Source of the DNA: Fodinibius roseus
Lineage (GTDB): Bacteria; Bacteroidota; Rhodothermia; Balneolales; Balneolaceae
Length of the DNA stretch: 64,000 nt
Direction: 5' to 3'
NCBI RefSeq assembly: GCF_900129315.1
Contig: NZ_FQUS01000005.1
Span: 124,001-188,000 of the forward strand
Below are positions 55,057 to 64,000 of this stretch, in pieces. The translations under genes and the position numbers were made by a program. Numbering within the stretch: position 1 is the stretch's first letter; each line of letters starts with the position of its first letter. The notes beneath the pieces were generated by a model. The model did not search any database. It worked only from the letters and a program-made list of their open reading frames with translations, and was not told the DNA's origin.

Positions 55057-55502
55057 TTTAACTGGATTAATACGATTCCGATTATCATTGATATTACGCC
55101 GATTACTCGTCGTATAGTGATCGGTTCGGTCGGCAGGTTCAGCCAGCCGAAATGTCCCGCGATAACGGAGAAAATAAGCTGTCCGCAAAGCCCGAGCGAG
55201 ATCATGGTGGAGATGCCCAGTTTCGGGATGGTGTAGTAGTACAGGCTGATTCCCAGCACGCTGAAGAGTCCGCCCGCAAACCACTTGTACCAGGGGATTT
55301 GGGACAGTCCCTTCCAGCTGGGCAACTGTTCAACACTAACGGCGGCAACCACTATGGCAAACAACGTGCTGAAAAAGAACGCCACAACCGAAGCCAGCAG
55401 GGGATTTTTAAGCAGCACACCCAGATGGGCGTTGAGAGCGCCCTGCATGGCCAGGAAAACACCACCGACAAACGCTAATGTGATCAGAAACAGGTAATTC
55501 AT
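55053..55502 (-). CDS. DMT-type small transporter (YdcZ/DUF606)
   Basis: 149 aa with about five membrane helices. It starts FLITLAFVGGVFLAMQGALN and has PWYKWFAGGLFSVLGISLYYY, both typical of the YdcZ group. Translationally coupled to the acetyltransferase gene behind it. Confidence 0.92.
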   Translation of the reverse strand: MNYLFLITLAFVGGVFLAMQGALNAHLGVLLKNPLLASVVAFFFSTLFAIVVAAVSVEQLPSWKGLSQIPWYKWFAGGLFSVLGISLYYYTIPKLGISTMISLGLCGQLIFSVIAGHFGWLNLPTEPITIRRVIGVISMIIGIVLIQLK

Positions 55503-55589
55503 TGGTTAAAAAGCTTGTTTTGGTTTCTTGATTACGATCTGTGATCAAGATATTGCAGCTGATATACCTTTGCATTTACATAGGTTGAT

Positions 55590-56195
55590 TCAGCGGTTAT
55601 TATTCAGCTTTTTTCTGATGCGGCTGAGCTGGGTGGGCGTAATGCCCAGGTGGGCGGCAATATGCCTTTGCGCGATACGATTATCAATATCCGGGTGCCT
55701 GTCCAGGAGTTTCTGGTATCGCTGGGTGGCATTTTCCATGACGAGGGAGATCTCCCGCTGCTCCTTGTCAAGGATCCAGTTTTTCTCCAGGTAGGCGATA
55801 TAAAAGTCTTTCAGATCCTGGTGCTCATCAATGAGTTTCCGGTACTTGAAATAATCCAGGTTGATGATAATGGAATCTTCAAGCGCTTCCAGGGTAAACT
55901 CAGATGGGGCTTTTTTGAGCAAAGAGACTTTGGATCCGGCAAATCGCCCATCCAGAAATAGGTTCTTGTTATAAACATTGCCATCATAATCGGTGACAAA
56001 TGCCCGAAGTGCTCCCTTGCAAATAAAGTGAAAGTCCCGCGCCACCTGTCCCTCACGAAGCAATATTTCGCCTTCTTCCAGGGTTTGGAAGCGTACGAGG
56101 GATTCAATCATCGCCCATGAATTGTCACTGACACGGGAATAGCTTTCAAACTTGGTTCTCAGTTTCGATATATATTTTTCTTTGTTGATTTCCAT
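55590..56195 (-). CDS. Crp/Fnr-family regulator
   Basis: 201 aa. The N-terminal cyclic-nucleotide-binding fold (LEEGEILLREGQVARDFHFI ... GRFAG) has no clear cAMP-contact Arg-Ser motif. A C-terminal HTH is seen (RIAQRHIAAHLGITPTQLSRI). Short Bacteroidota versions of this kind are common. It is 88 bp upstream of the YdcZ gene's start side on the same strand. Confidence 0.93.
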   Translation of the reverse strand: MEINKEKYISKLRTKFESYSRVSDNSWAMIESLVRFQTLEEGEILLREGQVARDFHFICKGALRAFVTDYDGNVYNKNLFLDGRFAGSKVSLLKKAPSEFTLEALEDSIIINLDYFKYRKLIDEHQDLKDFYIAYLEKNWILDKEQREISLVMENATQRYQKLLDRHPDIDNRIAQRHIAAHLGITPTQLSRIRKKLNNNR

Positions 56196-56210
56196 CTCTT
56201 CTCAACTTCG

Positions 56211-56840
56211 TCAGATTACTTCAAACAATTGATGTTCGGGTTTCCTCACCTTATCCGCAAATTGTCGTTGATCATTGGCGGTGCGATAACCAATGGTAGC
56301 AATGACCGAAGCATTCAGTCCTTGTTCTTCCAGTCCCAGTATCTTATTGTATTGATCAGGTTCAAACCCCTCCATGGGGCAGGCGTCAATTTTCAGCTCG
56401 GCGCAGGCGGTCAGCAGATTCCCCAGCGCCAGGTACGTTTGCCGGGCTGTCCAGTGAGGCTTCTCAATATTCGATTTATTATTGATATCATCTTTCATAA
56501 AATCACCGTAATCTACCAAATCCTGCATGTCGATATTTTGTATTTTTGACTTCCGTTCCAGGAATTCATCCACATGATGGTCTTTAACCTCCGTATAATT
56601 GCAGAATACGATCAAATGAGAAGAATCCGTAATTTGGTCTTGTTCAAATGAGGCAGGTTTTAGTCTTTTCTTAAGCTCCTGATCCCCGATGATCAACACC
56701 TTATAGAGCTGAAGTCCGTACGAAGAAACAGACAGTTGTACTGCTTTTTTAATCTTTTCCAGATCTTCTGCGGGAACTTTTCTTGTGGGATCAAATTGTT
56801 TGGTGGCATATCGCCATTTCAAATGTTCGATCAATTGCAT
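56211..56840 (-). CDS. Nitroreductase-family NAD(P)H oxidoreductase
   Basis: 209 aa from ATG 56840; a longer frame reaches 56912 but adds 24 residues unlike the family. It has HLKWRYATKQFDP (FMN phosphate site), SVSSYGLQLYKVLII, and ACPMEGFEPDQYNKIL, as in NfsB-type reductases. It lies 15 bp upstream of the Crp/Fnr gene on the same strand. Confidence 0.93.
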   Translation of the reverse strand: MQLIEHLKWRYATKQFDPTRKVPAEDLEKIKKAVQLSVSSYGLQLYKVLIIGDQELKKRLKPASFEQDQITDSSHLIVFCNYTEVKDHHVDEFLERKSKIQNIDMQDLVDYGDFMKDDINNKSNIEKPHWTARQTYLALGNLLTACAELKIDACPMEGFEPDQYNKILGLEEQGLNASVIATIGYRTANDQRQFADKVRKPEHQLFEVI

Positions 56841-56950
56841 TGCTAATATTACTTTTTTTTGGGATTCAAGTGAATTCGTCCAAAAAGTATGTGAGGGATT
56901 AAAGCCTTGCATTTACATATGTTGATTTAACTCGTCGATCGGAACGTTAG

Positions 56951-57394
56951 CAGCAATCGGCGCCGGCACGGATAGTAAACGTTGCTTCCATTGGCCAGCA
57001 AGCCCTGGACTTTGACAATCTGATGCTGGAGAATGGCTACTCCGGTAATCGCGCCTATTGCCAGAGCAAGCTAGCGCAGATCATGTTTACCATAGAGCTG
57101 GGCGATCGGCTGGGAGACTCTCAGGTCACCGTCAACGCCCTGCACCCGGCAACTTACATGGACACCAATATGGTCCGCGAGGCGGGCATCAGTCCCGCAA
57201 ACAGTGTTGAGAAAGGAGCTGAAGCGGTAGCATATGTCGCAACTTCTCCGGAACTGGCGGGCGTTACCGGCGAATTTTTTAACGTTAAACGCCACTCGCA
57301 GGCCAACAGTCAGGCCTATGATAAAAAGGCACGGCAACGTTTATGGGATATCTCTGAAGAGTTGAGGGGGCAGATCAAACATCTGAATACTTAA
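56951..57394 (+). pseudogene. SDR-family gene lacking its N-terminal half
   Basis: The frame from 56951 reads QQSAPARIVNVASIGQ then CQSKLAQIMFTIELG, the catalytic half of a retinol-dehydrogenase-like SDR with Tyr and Lys present (YCQSK). The Rossmann half with TGxxxGIG is missing; a TAG stands in frame at 56948. ATG 57023 is inside the conserved core and could only make an inactive piece. Confidence 0.7.
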
Positions 57395-57562
57395 TATGTT
57401 TTTGAAAAAATTACAGCCACCGCCACCTCTCACAAGTATCGTACGGTAATATTGGATCCTGGAAGGCCGCCCGAACAGATCAAAAGGGATGGGTGTACGT
57501 AAACGAAGAAAGCCTACAGACAAAAGCTGAGTTTAACTATTGGGTGGATCTGGCGCTTGACT

Positions 57563-58483
57563 TCAATCAAAATTAGTTTGAAAATGTGCGTATCGTATCA
57601 AAAATACGGCAGCTAAAATCATGATCAAGGATAGTGTAGTTTTAATCGTAATAAGCTCATCGGCTAATACCCATCCTAAGAATACAGCTACCATTGGATG
57701 TACATATGCATAGGTTCCTACAAGCGCTGGGGAGTATTCTTTCAGCAGCCATAAATAGGCCAAATAGCCAATGATGGAACTAAATACGATTAAAAATACC
57801 AAAGCGAATATTGAATTATATGTAACATCAAAAATAGAGAGCAATGTGTGCTCGCCAAAGAAAAATCCGATCAGGTACAAAAGAAAACCGGCCGTACCCA
57901 TTTGGATGGCCAAATTCATAGGCAGAGAAACATTTTTGTTCGTTTTCTTGGAAAAAAGCGAACCCCAAGACCAGCACAAGGTTCCACCTAAAAGCACGAT
58001 CAAGCCTACATAAAAAAGTTCTCGGTTATCGGACAGGTAGCCAAGCGTGTTGTAATCAGATAAAAGGGCGACACCGATCACTCCGATTCCAAGTCCCGCC
58101 CCTATATAAGGATTGTTGAAATTTTTTTTCCACCTTTCTTTATCAAAAACGACCATCCAAAGGGGGACTGTTGCCAATACGATGGCGGCCAGTCCGGAGG
58201 GGATATACTGCTCGGACCAGACAAGTCCTCCCGTCCCCAGTACATTCAGCCATATCCCCTGCTTGACAGACGGCAGGGCTGCTTTAAAAGTAGGTCTTGT
58301 CTCACCTCTGAATCGAATCCATAGGTATATGATTATTCCTGCAACAAAAAAACGGGTACCTGCCATCAAAAAAGGAGGAATAGACTCAATAGCAATCCGG
58401 ATAGCCACAAAGTTAGCCCCCCAGACAAAATAAACAACTCCGAATGCCAGAAGGCCAATCCAACGATTTGAGATAGACGTCAT
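57563..58483 (-). CDS. EamA/DMT-family transporter
   Basis: 306 aa with ten likely helices in two EamA repeats (YFVWGANFVAIRIAIESIPP; SIIGYLAYLWLLKEYSPAL ... VHPMVAVFLGWVLADE in parts). Probably exports amino acids or metabolites. It stands alone on the minus strand. Confidence 0.94.
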   Translation of the reverse strand: MTSISNRWIGLLAFGVVYFVWGANFVAIRIAIESIPPFLMAGTRFFVAGIIIYLWIRFRGETRPTFKAALPSVKQGIWLNVLGTGGLVWSEQYIPSGLAAIVLATVPLWMVVFDKERWKKNFNNPYIGAGLGIGVIGVALLSDYNTLGYLSDNRELFYVGLIVLLGGTLCWSWGSLFSKKTNKNVSLPMNLAIQMGTAGFLLYLIGFFFGEHTLLSIFDVTYNSIFALVFLIVFSSIIGYLAYLWLLKEYSPALVGTYAYVHPMVAVFLGWVLADELITIKTTLSLIMILAAVFLIRYAHFQTNFD

Positions 58484-58778
58484 AAATTTTTTACTGACTA
58501 ATTTAATTTTAATAGTAAAAATATAATTATTTTATTTTTCTTGGCAATATTGTTTTATGAGTGATAGTAATTTCAACATTGGTAATCATTACTGGATCGG
58601 GATGCATTTTGCTACACTTCAGCTGGATAAGAGCTGTATTATATCGAAGTCCGGCCTGGATAGTATTTTCCTCGGAGTTATTGGTGCGTATGGTTTTGAT
58701 GCGTAATTGGAATTGACTATAGCCCGAGCCTATTTCCCTGGATTAATAACCCGTATCCTGTAAAGGTACTCTGACAGG

Positions 58779-59081
58779 CTATTTTTTCGTTACCTTATAA
58801 TGGCGGACATGTTCTTCAAATTCCAAGAGGAAGTCTTGATCTTCGGGATAATATTTGGCCTTAAGGACTTCACTGCCGGCAAATTTTTTTATAGCTTCTT
58901 CAGAAGTCCAGAATGTCAGCGTTTCAAAATGGGCGATCTCTTCTTCGATTCGATGTAAAATGGTTATCTTCAAACATCCATTAACCCTTTCATAATCCGG
59001 AATCGCCCGTTTTTGGAGAAATTCGAGATACTCATTTGCTTTTTCTGCAGGTGTAATTCCATGCCAAATACGTGCTATCAT
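58779..59081 (-). CDS. ABM-domain (antibiotic biosynthesis monooxygenase-like) protein
   Basis: 100 aa, ferredoxin-like fold of the ABM type (IARIWHGITPAEKANEYLEF ... ETLTFWTSEEAIKKFAG). A paralogue lies at 60610. Function unknown; such proteins often act as small oxygenases or stress proteins. The 295-bp gap between it and the EamA gene holds no convincing gene, only a 49-codon ORF at 58557. Confidence 0.85.
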   Translation of the reverse strand: MIARIWHGITPAEKANEYLEFLQKRAIPDYERVNGCLKITILHRIEEEIAHFETLTFWTSEEAIKKFAGSEVLKAKYYPEDQDFLLEFEEHVRHYKVTKK

Positions 59082-59104
59082 AACTAAGTATATTTTAGAG
59101 TAAA

Positions 59105-59526
59105 TTAATGATCAGTTCCGTCATAAATCCACATAGGGATCGTATTTCCAGCTCGGTTGAATCCACAGGATTTGTAAAATCCTACTGCTTCCTTATCTGC
59201 TATTAACATATGTTGATGGTAGTCTTCATATTTTTTTGTGAGTAGCTTAAAGATATTCTTGCCAATTCCCCGGTTCTGAAATGAGGGAAGTACAAGGAGG
59301 TGCGGGTAATAAACGACACGAGATAGCCATCCGAAATGGCATTTCCAATACCTATCAGTTGGTTCTTACTCCAGGCAGAGACCAACGAGTGAGAATTGAT
59401 TAATGCTTTATGAAGTTTGTTGGGTTTTTTAGCGGATGACCAATCATTTTGTTTATAGAGCGGTATAATTTGGTCAGGCGAAATCTCCTTTGTTTTACTA
59501 TACTTAATATTCGTTGCTTTTTGCAT
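59105..59526 (-). pseudogene. GNAT acetyltransferase with a frameshift
   Basis: The first frame (from 59526) reads to GNAISDGYLVS. The continuation is one frame over: VVYYPHLLVLPSFQNRGIGK, then ADKEAVGFYKSCGF, to a stop at 59105-59107. A single missing base near 59310 would explain it. Both halves are otherwise well preserved, so this is recent or a sequencing error. Confidence 0.72.
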
Positions 59527-59655
59527 TTGATGAAGTGGCTTGGACTTTGAAGTAAAAACAGGCTCCAGCTTAAGGAAAAGGACCCTTTTTTGTACGATGT
59601 CGTGCCAGTGGTGTGATTTTTTTATTTATTTTTTATGAAAATCGATGTGTTGGAA

Positions 59656-60210
59656 CTATTTGATAAGACTCAGATCCTTAAATGGGAATAGTTTGTAGGA
59701 GTAGTTCATGGGACCAGGCTTGGCCTGATGTTTTCGTTGGTTCATTTTTTTGATTAATACAACTTGACCTAAATGATAGAGATCATGTTGAATAATCCCG
59801 TTCAACAGGTATCTGAAGGAATAGGATTGCCCTCCCACCGTTTTATCAAGGATGCTACCATCGCTTTCCCGTAATATTGACAATAGGTGTTGATGCTCGG
59901 TGGTAAGCTTGCCCATCAGATTATCCCAGGCATCTTTTTTTTCGGGATAAAGCCTTTGCCAACGAAAGCTATTTTCTTGACTGACATAATAATCATTATC
60001 GCCGAGTAGTCGCCTTGTGGCAAATACCCGATAGGTAATCAGATGAGCAACCAATTCTCCAATGGAGTGAATCCCTTCAGTGGGAGACTCAAATACATTA
60101 TCCGGATCCACGGATTTCAGAATGGAATGGATAGGTTCGCCATACCAGGGATTTTTATCAAAAGTTTGGTCGAGTTGATTTATAATGTATGATATTTCGG
60201 AAGCATGCAT
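59656..60210 (-). CDS. DinB-family protein
   Basis: 184 aa, four-helix bundle of the DinB/YfiT type. The metal His residues are seen in SIGELVAHLITY and IIQHDLYHLGQ. It may be a thiol-dependent transferase; no substrate can be named. Confidence 0.9.
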   Translation of the reverse strand: MHASEISYIINQLDQTFDKNPWYGEPIHSILKSVDPDNVFESPTEGIHSIGELVAHLITYRVFATRRLLGDNDYYVSQENSFRWQRLYPEKKDAWDNLMGKLTTEHQHLLSILRESDGSILDKTVGGQSYSFRYLLNGIIQHDLYHLGQVVLIKKMNQRKHQAKPGPMNYSYKLFPFKDLSLIK

Positions 60211-60354
60211 AATGCTCGTTACTATTTTTTACTGTTAAAATAATTTATACCAGTAAAAAATTAATATAAAATGTCTTTACTTCCAAAATTGTTTTCAGTA
60301 GTAATATTATTATATTGAAAACAGTCAGCTAATTGTAATTTTGATTGATTTCAG

Positions 60355-60540
60355 ATGAGTAAAGAACGCAGCATACAAACTTTGTCATTAGACGGGAACT
60401 GTCTTTGTTTCAATTTTATAAATACCGTCCACGACAGGAGTGAGGGAGTAGAGTCTTTTGAATATCTGAGCTCCTGTGAAAAATTGCTGGAGTGGTGTGA
60501 GCGTCTTACAGTAATCAACAAGCGACTGGTTGTTAATTAA
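60355..60540 (+). pseudogene. CGNR zinc-finger regulator, N-terminal fragment (ABATE domain)
   Basis: 61 codons. LDGNCLCFNFINTVHDR and LLEWCERLTVI match the start of the ABATE domain of CGNR regulators (~190-200 aa). The rest, including the zinc finger, is missing. Confidence 0.6.
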
Positions 60541-60609
60541 TTTATTTGAAATTAATTATTAGAACCAAATGAGAAATAGCCTTTAGACCTATAAAATGAA
60601 ATACAAATT

Positions 60610-60918
60610 ATGATCTCAAGACATTGGACAGGAGTTGCGAAAAAAGCAAGGGCAGATGAATATGTTCATCATCTTAAAACGGATACCTTTAAACAGATAG
60701 AGCAGATAGCTGGATTCATTTCAGCACAAATCCTAAAAAGAGAAGTCGAAGAAGGCATAGAATTTCTCATTATTACGGAGTGTGAGAGCCTTGATGCAAT
60801 AAAACAATTTGCAGGAGAAAAGCTTGACAGAGCAGTAGTTCCACCCCCTGTTCAGGATATTATGGTACAGTATGATGATAAAGTCAGACATTATAAGGAG
60901 AGTTATAAAACCGCTTAA
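60610..60918 (+). CDS. ABM-domain-like protein, paralogue of 58779
   Basis: 102 aa, similar in layout to the protein at 58779 (SRHWTGVAKKARADEYVHHL; SLDAIKQFAGE; VRHYKES at the end). A small dimeric fold of unknown function. It lies 22 bp before a GNAT gene on the same strand. Confidence 0.85.
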   Translation: MISRHWTGVAKKARADEYVHHLKTDTFKQIEQIAGFISAQILKREVEEGIEFLIITECESLDAIKQFAGEKLDRAVVPPPVQDIMVQYDDKVRHYKESYKTA

Positions 60919-60940
60919 TTAGAAAGTGAACGAATTGGAT

Positions 60941-61432
60941 ATGAGTGATCTCAAAATACAACCCGCAATAGTATCTGATGTTCCATTAATTCTTTCCCTG
61001 ATAAAAGAGCTTGCAGCGGTGGAAGAGTTTCCGTTTGAAGTTACCGTGACTGCCGAAGATCTCAAGAAGAATTTGTTTGGCAAGCATCCATCGGCTGAGG
61101 CCTTATTGGTTTATGCAGGTGATGATCTTGCCGGCTTTGCAGTATTTTACCAAACGTTCGCTACAACAACGGGGCAACCCGGACTCCATCTCGATGACCT
61201 GTACATACGATCAGAATTCCAGGGGAGAGGTATCGGAAGAAAGGTTTTAGCCCATCTTGCCCGTATTGCAAAACAGCGCGATTGTGTCAGATTCGAGTGG
61301 TGGGTTTTGGAGTCAAATGTCCGGGCCAAAAATTTCTACGAAAAAATCGGAGCTCGGGAACTGGAGGAACTGGAAATTTATCGCCTCCGAGAAAATGGTA
61401 TCGATGAACTTTCAAATAAGCTTGATAGGTAA
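60941..61432 (+). CDS. GNAT-family acetyltransferase (diamine acetyltransferase-like)
   Basis: 163 aa from ATG 60941 (GTG 60926 would add five residues). Pattern of spermidine/diamine acetyltransferases: LIKELAAVEEFPFEV, LHLDDLYIRSEFQGRGIGRK (acetyl-CoA site), CVRFEWWVLESNVRAKNFYE. Confidence 0.93.
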   Translation: MSDLKIQPAIVSDVPLILSLIKELAAVEEFPFEVTVTAEDLKKNLFGKHPSAEALLVYAGDDLAGFAVFYQTFATTTGQPGLHLDDLYIRSEFQGRGIGRKVLAHLARIAKQRDCVRFEWWVLESNVRAKNFYEKIGARELEELEIYRLRENGIDELSNKLDR

Positions 61433-61576
61433 CGAGTAGTTACGGACAAGTCTTATATTTCCTTGCCAACCTAATTTTTTATGATTAATCTTTCATTTGT
61501 AAATAATTTCAACACATCGGCGACCGCAGCTTATGCGACCGGTCGTTCTATCACAGACTCATACTTTCGAAAATAG

Positions 61577-62452
61577 TTGAAATCCCCCTTACATCAATCA
61601 TATCCTTTTTTTTATGATACCTGGAAGAACGTGTGCTTCCAAGCGATTATCCTTGCCATTGTTGTAACGCTCTTTCAGTATATTTTCGAACCTTTTACCT
61701 ATGAATTTGGGGAACACCGGTTCTCATTTTTTACAATTTCACTACTTAACGGATTACTCGTCGGTTTAATCTTTCTTGGTTTTATAACCATTTCGAAAAC
61801 TCTGGTCCCGAACTTTTTTCAAAGGTGGCAATGGACAGTAGGGAAAGAAATAGGATTTTGGGCCGGGCTTCTGTTGATAATTGGTGTTGGTATGTTTTTT
61901 CGGCGGGAACTGATATACGATAATCCGAATAATTTCTCTTTCAGATACTTGATAGCAGAAGTTGTCAACACATTTCTTGTTGGCTCGCTGATTATCGCCA
62001 TTAGTGTAATGATCAATTATATACAACTGCTGAAATCAACTGCCAATAGGGAAAAAACATGGGATAAACTGGTCCGGGATTTTCAGAAAAGGCAGTATGA
62101 AAATCCGGAAATAATTATTAGAGCCCAAAGCCCTCAGGATAATATCAGGTTCCGGCTTTCTGATTTTATGTACGCCATGTCCGACGGAAACTATGTGAAA
62201 TTCTATCTTCAAGACCAGGATGGTAACACCTCGCGACATATAAAAAGAAATACACTTTCAAATACCGAGGAGCAGTGCAGTAATTACCCAACTATCTTGA
62301 GAGTCCATCGCTCCTACATCGTAAATATACATAAGATCGACTCGGTCAGCGGAAATGCCCAGGGATATAAACTGACACTTGCAGATATTGAAGCTCAAAT
62401 ACCTGTATCCCGTAGCTATATTGATTCTTTTGAAGCAGCTGTGAAAGACTGA
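61577..62452 (+). CDS. Membrane-bound LytTR-domain regulator
   Basis: 291 aa from a TTG start at 61577, directly after an in-frame TAG; no in-frame ATG gives a full N-terminus. Four hydrophobic segments (~20-150) are followed by a C-terminal LytTR DNA-binding domain (FMYAMSDGNYVKFYLQ; ILRVHRSYIVNIHKID; IPVSRSYIDSF). It is a one-component, membrane-tethered regulator. Its target is not evident. Confidence 0.87.
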   Translation: MKSPLHQSYPFFYDTWKNVCFQAIILAIVVTLFQYIFEPFTYEFGEHRFSFFTISLLNGLLVGLIFLGFITISKTLVPNFFQRWQWTVGKEIGFWAGLLLIIGVGMFFRRELIYDNPNNFSFRYLIAEVVNTFLVGSLIIAISVMINYIQLLKSTANREKTWDKLVRDFQKRQYENPEIIIRAQSPQDNIRFRLSDFMYAMSDGNYVKFYLQDQDGNTSRHIKRNTLSNTEEQCSNYPTILRVHRSYIVNIHKIDSVSGNAQGYKLTLADIEAQIPVSRSYIDSFEAAVKD

Positions 62453-62595
62453 TCGCAGCTTGTTGTACTACGGCTTTTACATCCACCACAAAATCTTTTC
62501 CATTCGTCCCATTCCCCTTTCTTGTAGTCTGAGGGTTACTAATTTAGCCCAAGGTCAGACTTCATTTCATTCCAACATAAACGTATCCCTAATCC

Positions 62596-64000
62596 ATGAA
62601 TACCATACTTTACCATCTGTTCGTATTTGTATTGATTGCTTCCGCGTTCCATCCAGTTCAAGCCCAACAAACACCGTCAGCAACTAATGACTCGGTTCAA
62701 AATACAGAAGGAGGTCCCACAGAGTGGGCGGCATACGGTCGAGATTTACAGGGAAGCCGGTATTTACCGGTATCAAAAATTAACCGGGACAATATTCACC
62801 AGCTTCATGTTGCCTGGTCCTATCGAACCGGCGAGGCAGAGTCTGAATATGCTACGGAAAAGCCGGCGTCTTTTCAGGCTACACCCGTTATGGTGGATGG
62901 GACCCTGTACCTCAGTACTCCCCTGGGACGAGTGGTTGCACTTGACCCGGCAACCGGGGAAGAGCTTTGGGAGTTCGATCCAAATATTGACCGCGATATT
63001 CGATATGGAGATTTTGCCAATCGCGGGGTTTCCGTCTGGTTGGATAAATCAGCATCGGAAAACGATCCATGCAGACGCAGAATTTTCGTGGGCACGGCAC
63101 AATCGCAATTGATAGCATTGGATGCAAAGGAGGGCAAGCGTTGCAGTGGTTTCGGGCGAAATGGATCGGTAAATCTTTTGGAAGGGCTTCGAATACCGCC
63201 TCGTGAACCGGCGGCATTTACTCTCACGTCACCGCCACTCGCAGCAAACGGGCTGGTGGTGGTTGGTTCATCTATCGCGGACAACACCTGGCCCGATCCC
63301 GCAAGCGGTGAGGTCCGGGCCTATGATGCTCGTACCGGGGAGTTGGTATGGAGCTGGGATCCGGTTCCTCAAAATCCGGATGATCCCCCCTATGATGAAT
63401 GGCGGGGAGAAATGGCGCACAAAACCGGCGGGGCGAACGCGTGGTCTGTTCTCTCTGCGGATCCGGATCGCGATCTTGTTTTTATTCCTACGTCCAGTGC
63501 GGCCCCGGACTACTATGGGGTCCTGCGACTGGGCGATAACCGGTATGCCAATTCGATTGTCGCACTCCGGCTTTCCACAGGAGTACGGGTATGGTCATTT
63601 CAAACGGTTCACCACGACTTGTGGGATTATGATAATGCCGCCCCGCCCGCGCTTACAACCATTCGAAAAGACGACGCAGAAATTCCCGCAGTGATACAGG
63701 CCACAAAAACCGGTATGATGTATATCCTCAACCGGGAGACTGGAAAACCGATTTTTCCTGTCCAGGAAAGGCCGGTCCCCGGTAGCGATATTCCGCTGGA
63801 AGAAGCTTCTCCCACGCAGCCTTTTACTGAAGTGACACCATCGCTCAGTCCCCACCAGTTCTCCCTCGAGCAGGTATGGGGTATTACCGAAGAGGATCGT
63901 TCTGCATGTTATGAAACGGTCAAAGGACTGCGGAATGAGGGCATTTTTACCCCGCCAAGCGAACAGGGCACATTGGTTATGCCATCGAATATTGGCGGTG
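62596..64000 (+). CDS. PQQ-dependent quinoprotein dehydrogenase, N-terminal part
   Basis: The frame from ATG 62596 is open to the last base, so the gene continues beyond the window (468 codons visible). A signal peptide ends near VQAQ. The 8-blade PQQ propeller follows: WAAYGRDLQGSRYLPVSKIN, TPLGRVVALDPATGEELWEF, YDARTGELVWSWDP, and VHHDLWDYDNAAPPAL typical of glucose-type quinoproteins. It should oxidise a sugar or alcohol in the periplasm. Confidence 0.92.
   Translation, partial: MNTILYHLFVFVLIASAFHPVQAQQTPSATNDSVQNTEGGPTEWAAYGRDLQGSRYLPVSKINRDNIHQLHVAWSYRTGEAESEYATEKPASFQATPVMVDGTLYLSTPLGRVVALDPATGEELWEFDPNIDRDIRYGDFANRGVSVWLDKSASENDPCRRRIFVGTAQSQLIALDAKEGKRCSGFGRNGSVNLLEGLRIPPREPAAFTLTSPPLAANGLVVVGSSIADNTWPDPASGEVRAYDARTGELVWSWDPVPQNPDDPPYDEWRGEMAHKTGGANAWSVLSADPDRDLVFIPTSSAAPDYYGVLRLGDNRYANSIVALRLSTGVRVWSFQTVHHDLWDYDNAAPPALTTIRKDDAEIPAVIQATKTGMMYILNRETGKPIFPVQERPVPGSDIPLEEASPTQPFTEVTPSLSPHQFSLEQVWGITEEDRSACYETVKGLRNEGIFTPPSEQGTLVMPSNIGG

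Noticed and set aside
57395-57562. A possible tail of an SRPBCC-type gene (segment GWVYVNEESLQT)
   Set aside because: Too short and too weak to name; it may be another remnant but I cannot support it.
58557-58706. A 49-codon ORF between the EamA and ABM genes
   Set aside because: No signal peptide, no family likeness and no ribosome site; it could be chance.
1-64000. tRNA, rRNA, CRISPR arrays and complete insertion sequences
   Set aside because: I looked in the gaps for cloverleaf-like segments, regular repeats and transposase motifs and found none that I could support.

Overview
The window looks like the chromosome of a free-living, Gram-negative member of the Bacteroidota/Balneolota/Rhodothermota assemblage. 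The signs are two SusC/SusD outer-membrane pairs, an ECF sigma factor with a FecR anti-sigma factor and an STN-domain SusC, many lipoproteins with a Cys lipobox, and LytTR and AraC regulators. A Balneolales-type bacterium is my best guess. No rRNA or marker gene is present to prove it, and I found no tRNA, rRNA or CRISPR array.

Region 1-15 kb. The tail of one SusC/SusD pair is followed by a metallophosphoesterase lipoprotein. Next comes a small sugar-metabolism cluster (HPS/KGPDC-type decarboxylase or aldolase, Zn-type dehydrogenase, SDR dehydrogenase, sugar isomerase/epimerase). An AraC regulator on the minus strand faces a sodium:solute symporter, a DapA-type aldolase and an L-fucose-isomerase homologue. 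This reads as uptake and breakdown of a (deoxy)sugar.

Region 15-43 kb. An exported DegT-type aminotransferase is followed by ECF sigma, FecR, STN-SusC, SusD and a double alpha/beta hydrolase. Then comes a run of predicted exported enzymes: a Tat amidohydrolase, a lipoprotein of three RidA domains, a secreted Gfo/Idh-like protein, a Tat enolase-superfamily enzyme and three lipoproteins joining beta-propeller-type domains to cytochrome c. A second amidohydrolase here has no signal peptide. Several of these families normally work in the cytoplasm, so the block may be an extracytoplasmic oxidation and lyase pathway fed by the SusCD receptor. A motif upstream of fecR recurs upstream of the aminotransferase, which suggests one sigma regulon. 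Remnants of an amidohydrolase and a sulfatase, REP-like hairpins and a pair of 130-bp MITE-like repeats show past rearrangement.

Region 43-64 kb. A serpin and a divergent ClpP (catalytic Asp replaced by Asn) lead into an accessory zone of small detoxification, acetyltransferase, transporter and regulator genes. Many of these are truncated or internally deleted (DHFR-like, DUF3224/YdeI chimera, AraC N-terminus, SDR C-terminus, frameshifted GNAT, CGNR N-terminus). A perfect 12-bp-arm palindrome lies between a BNR-propeller gene and a SufR-like regulator, with a third half-site over the regulator's start codon. The window ends inside a quinoprotein dehydrogenase.
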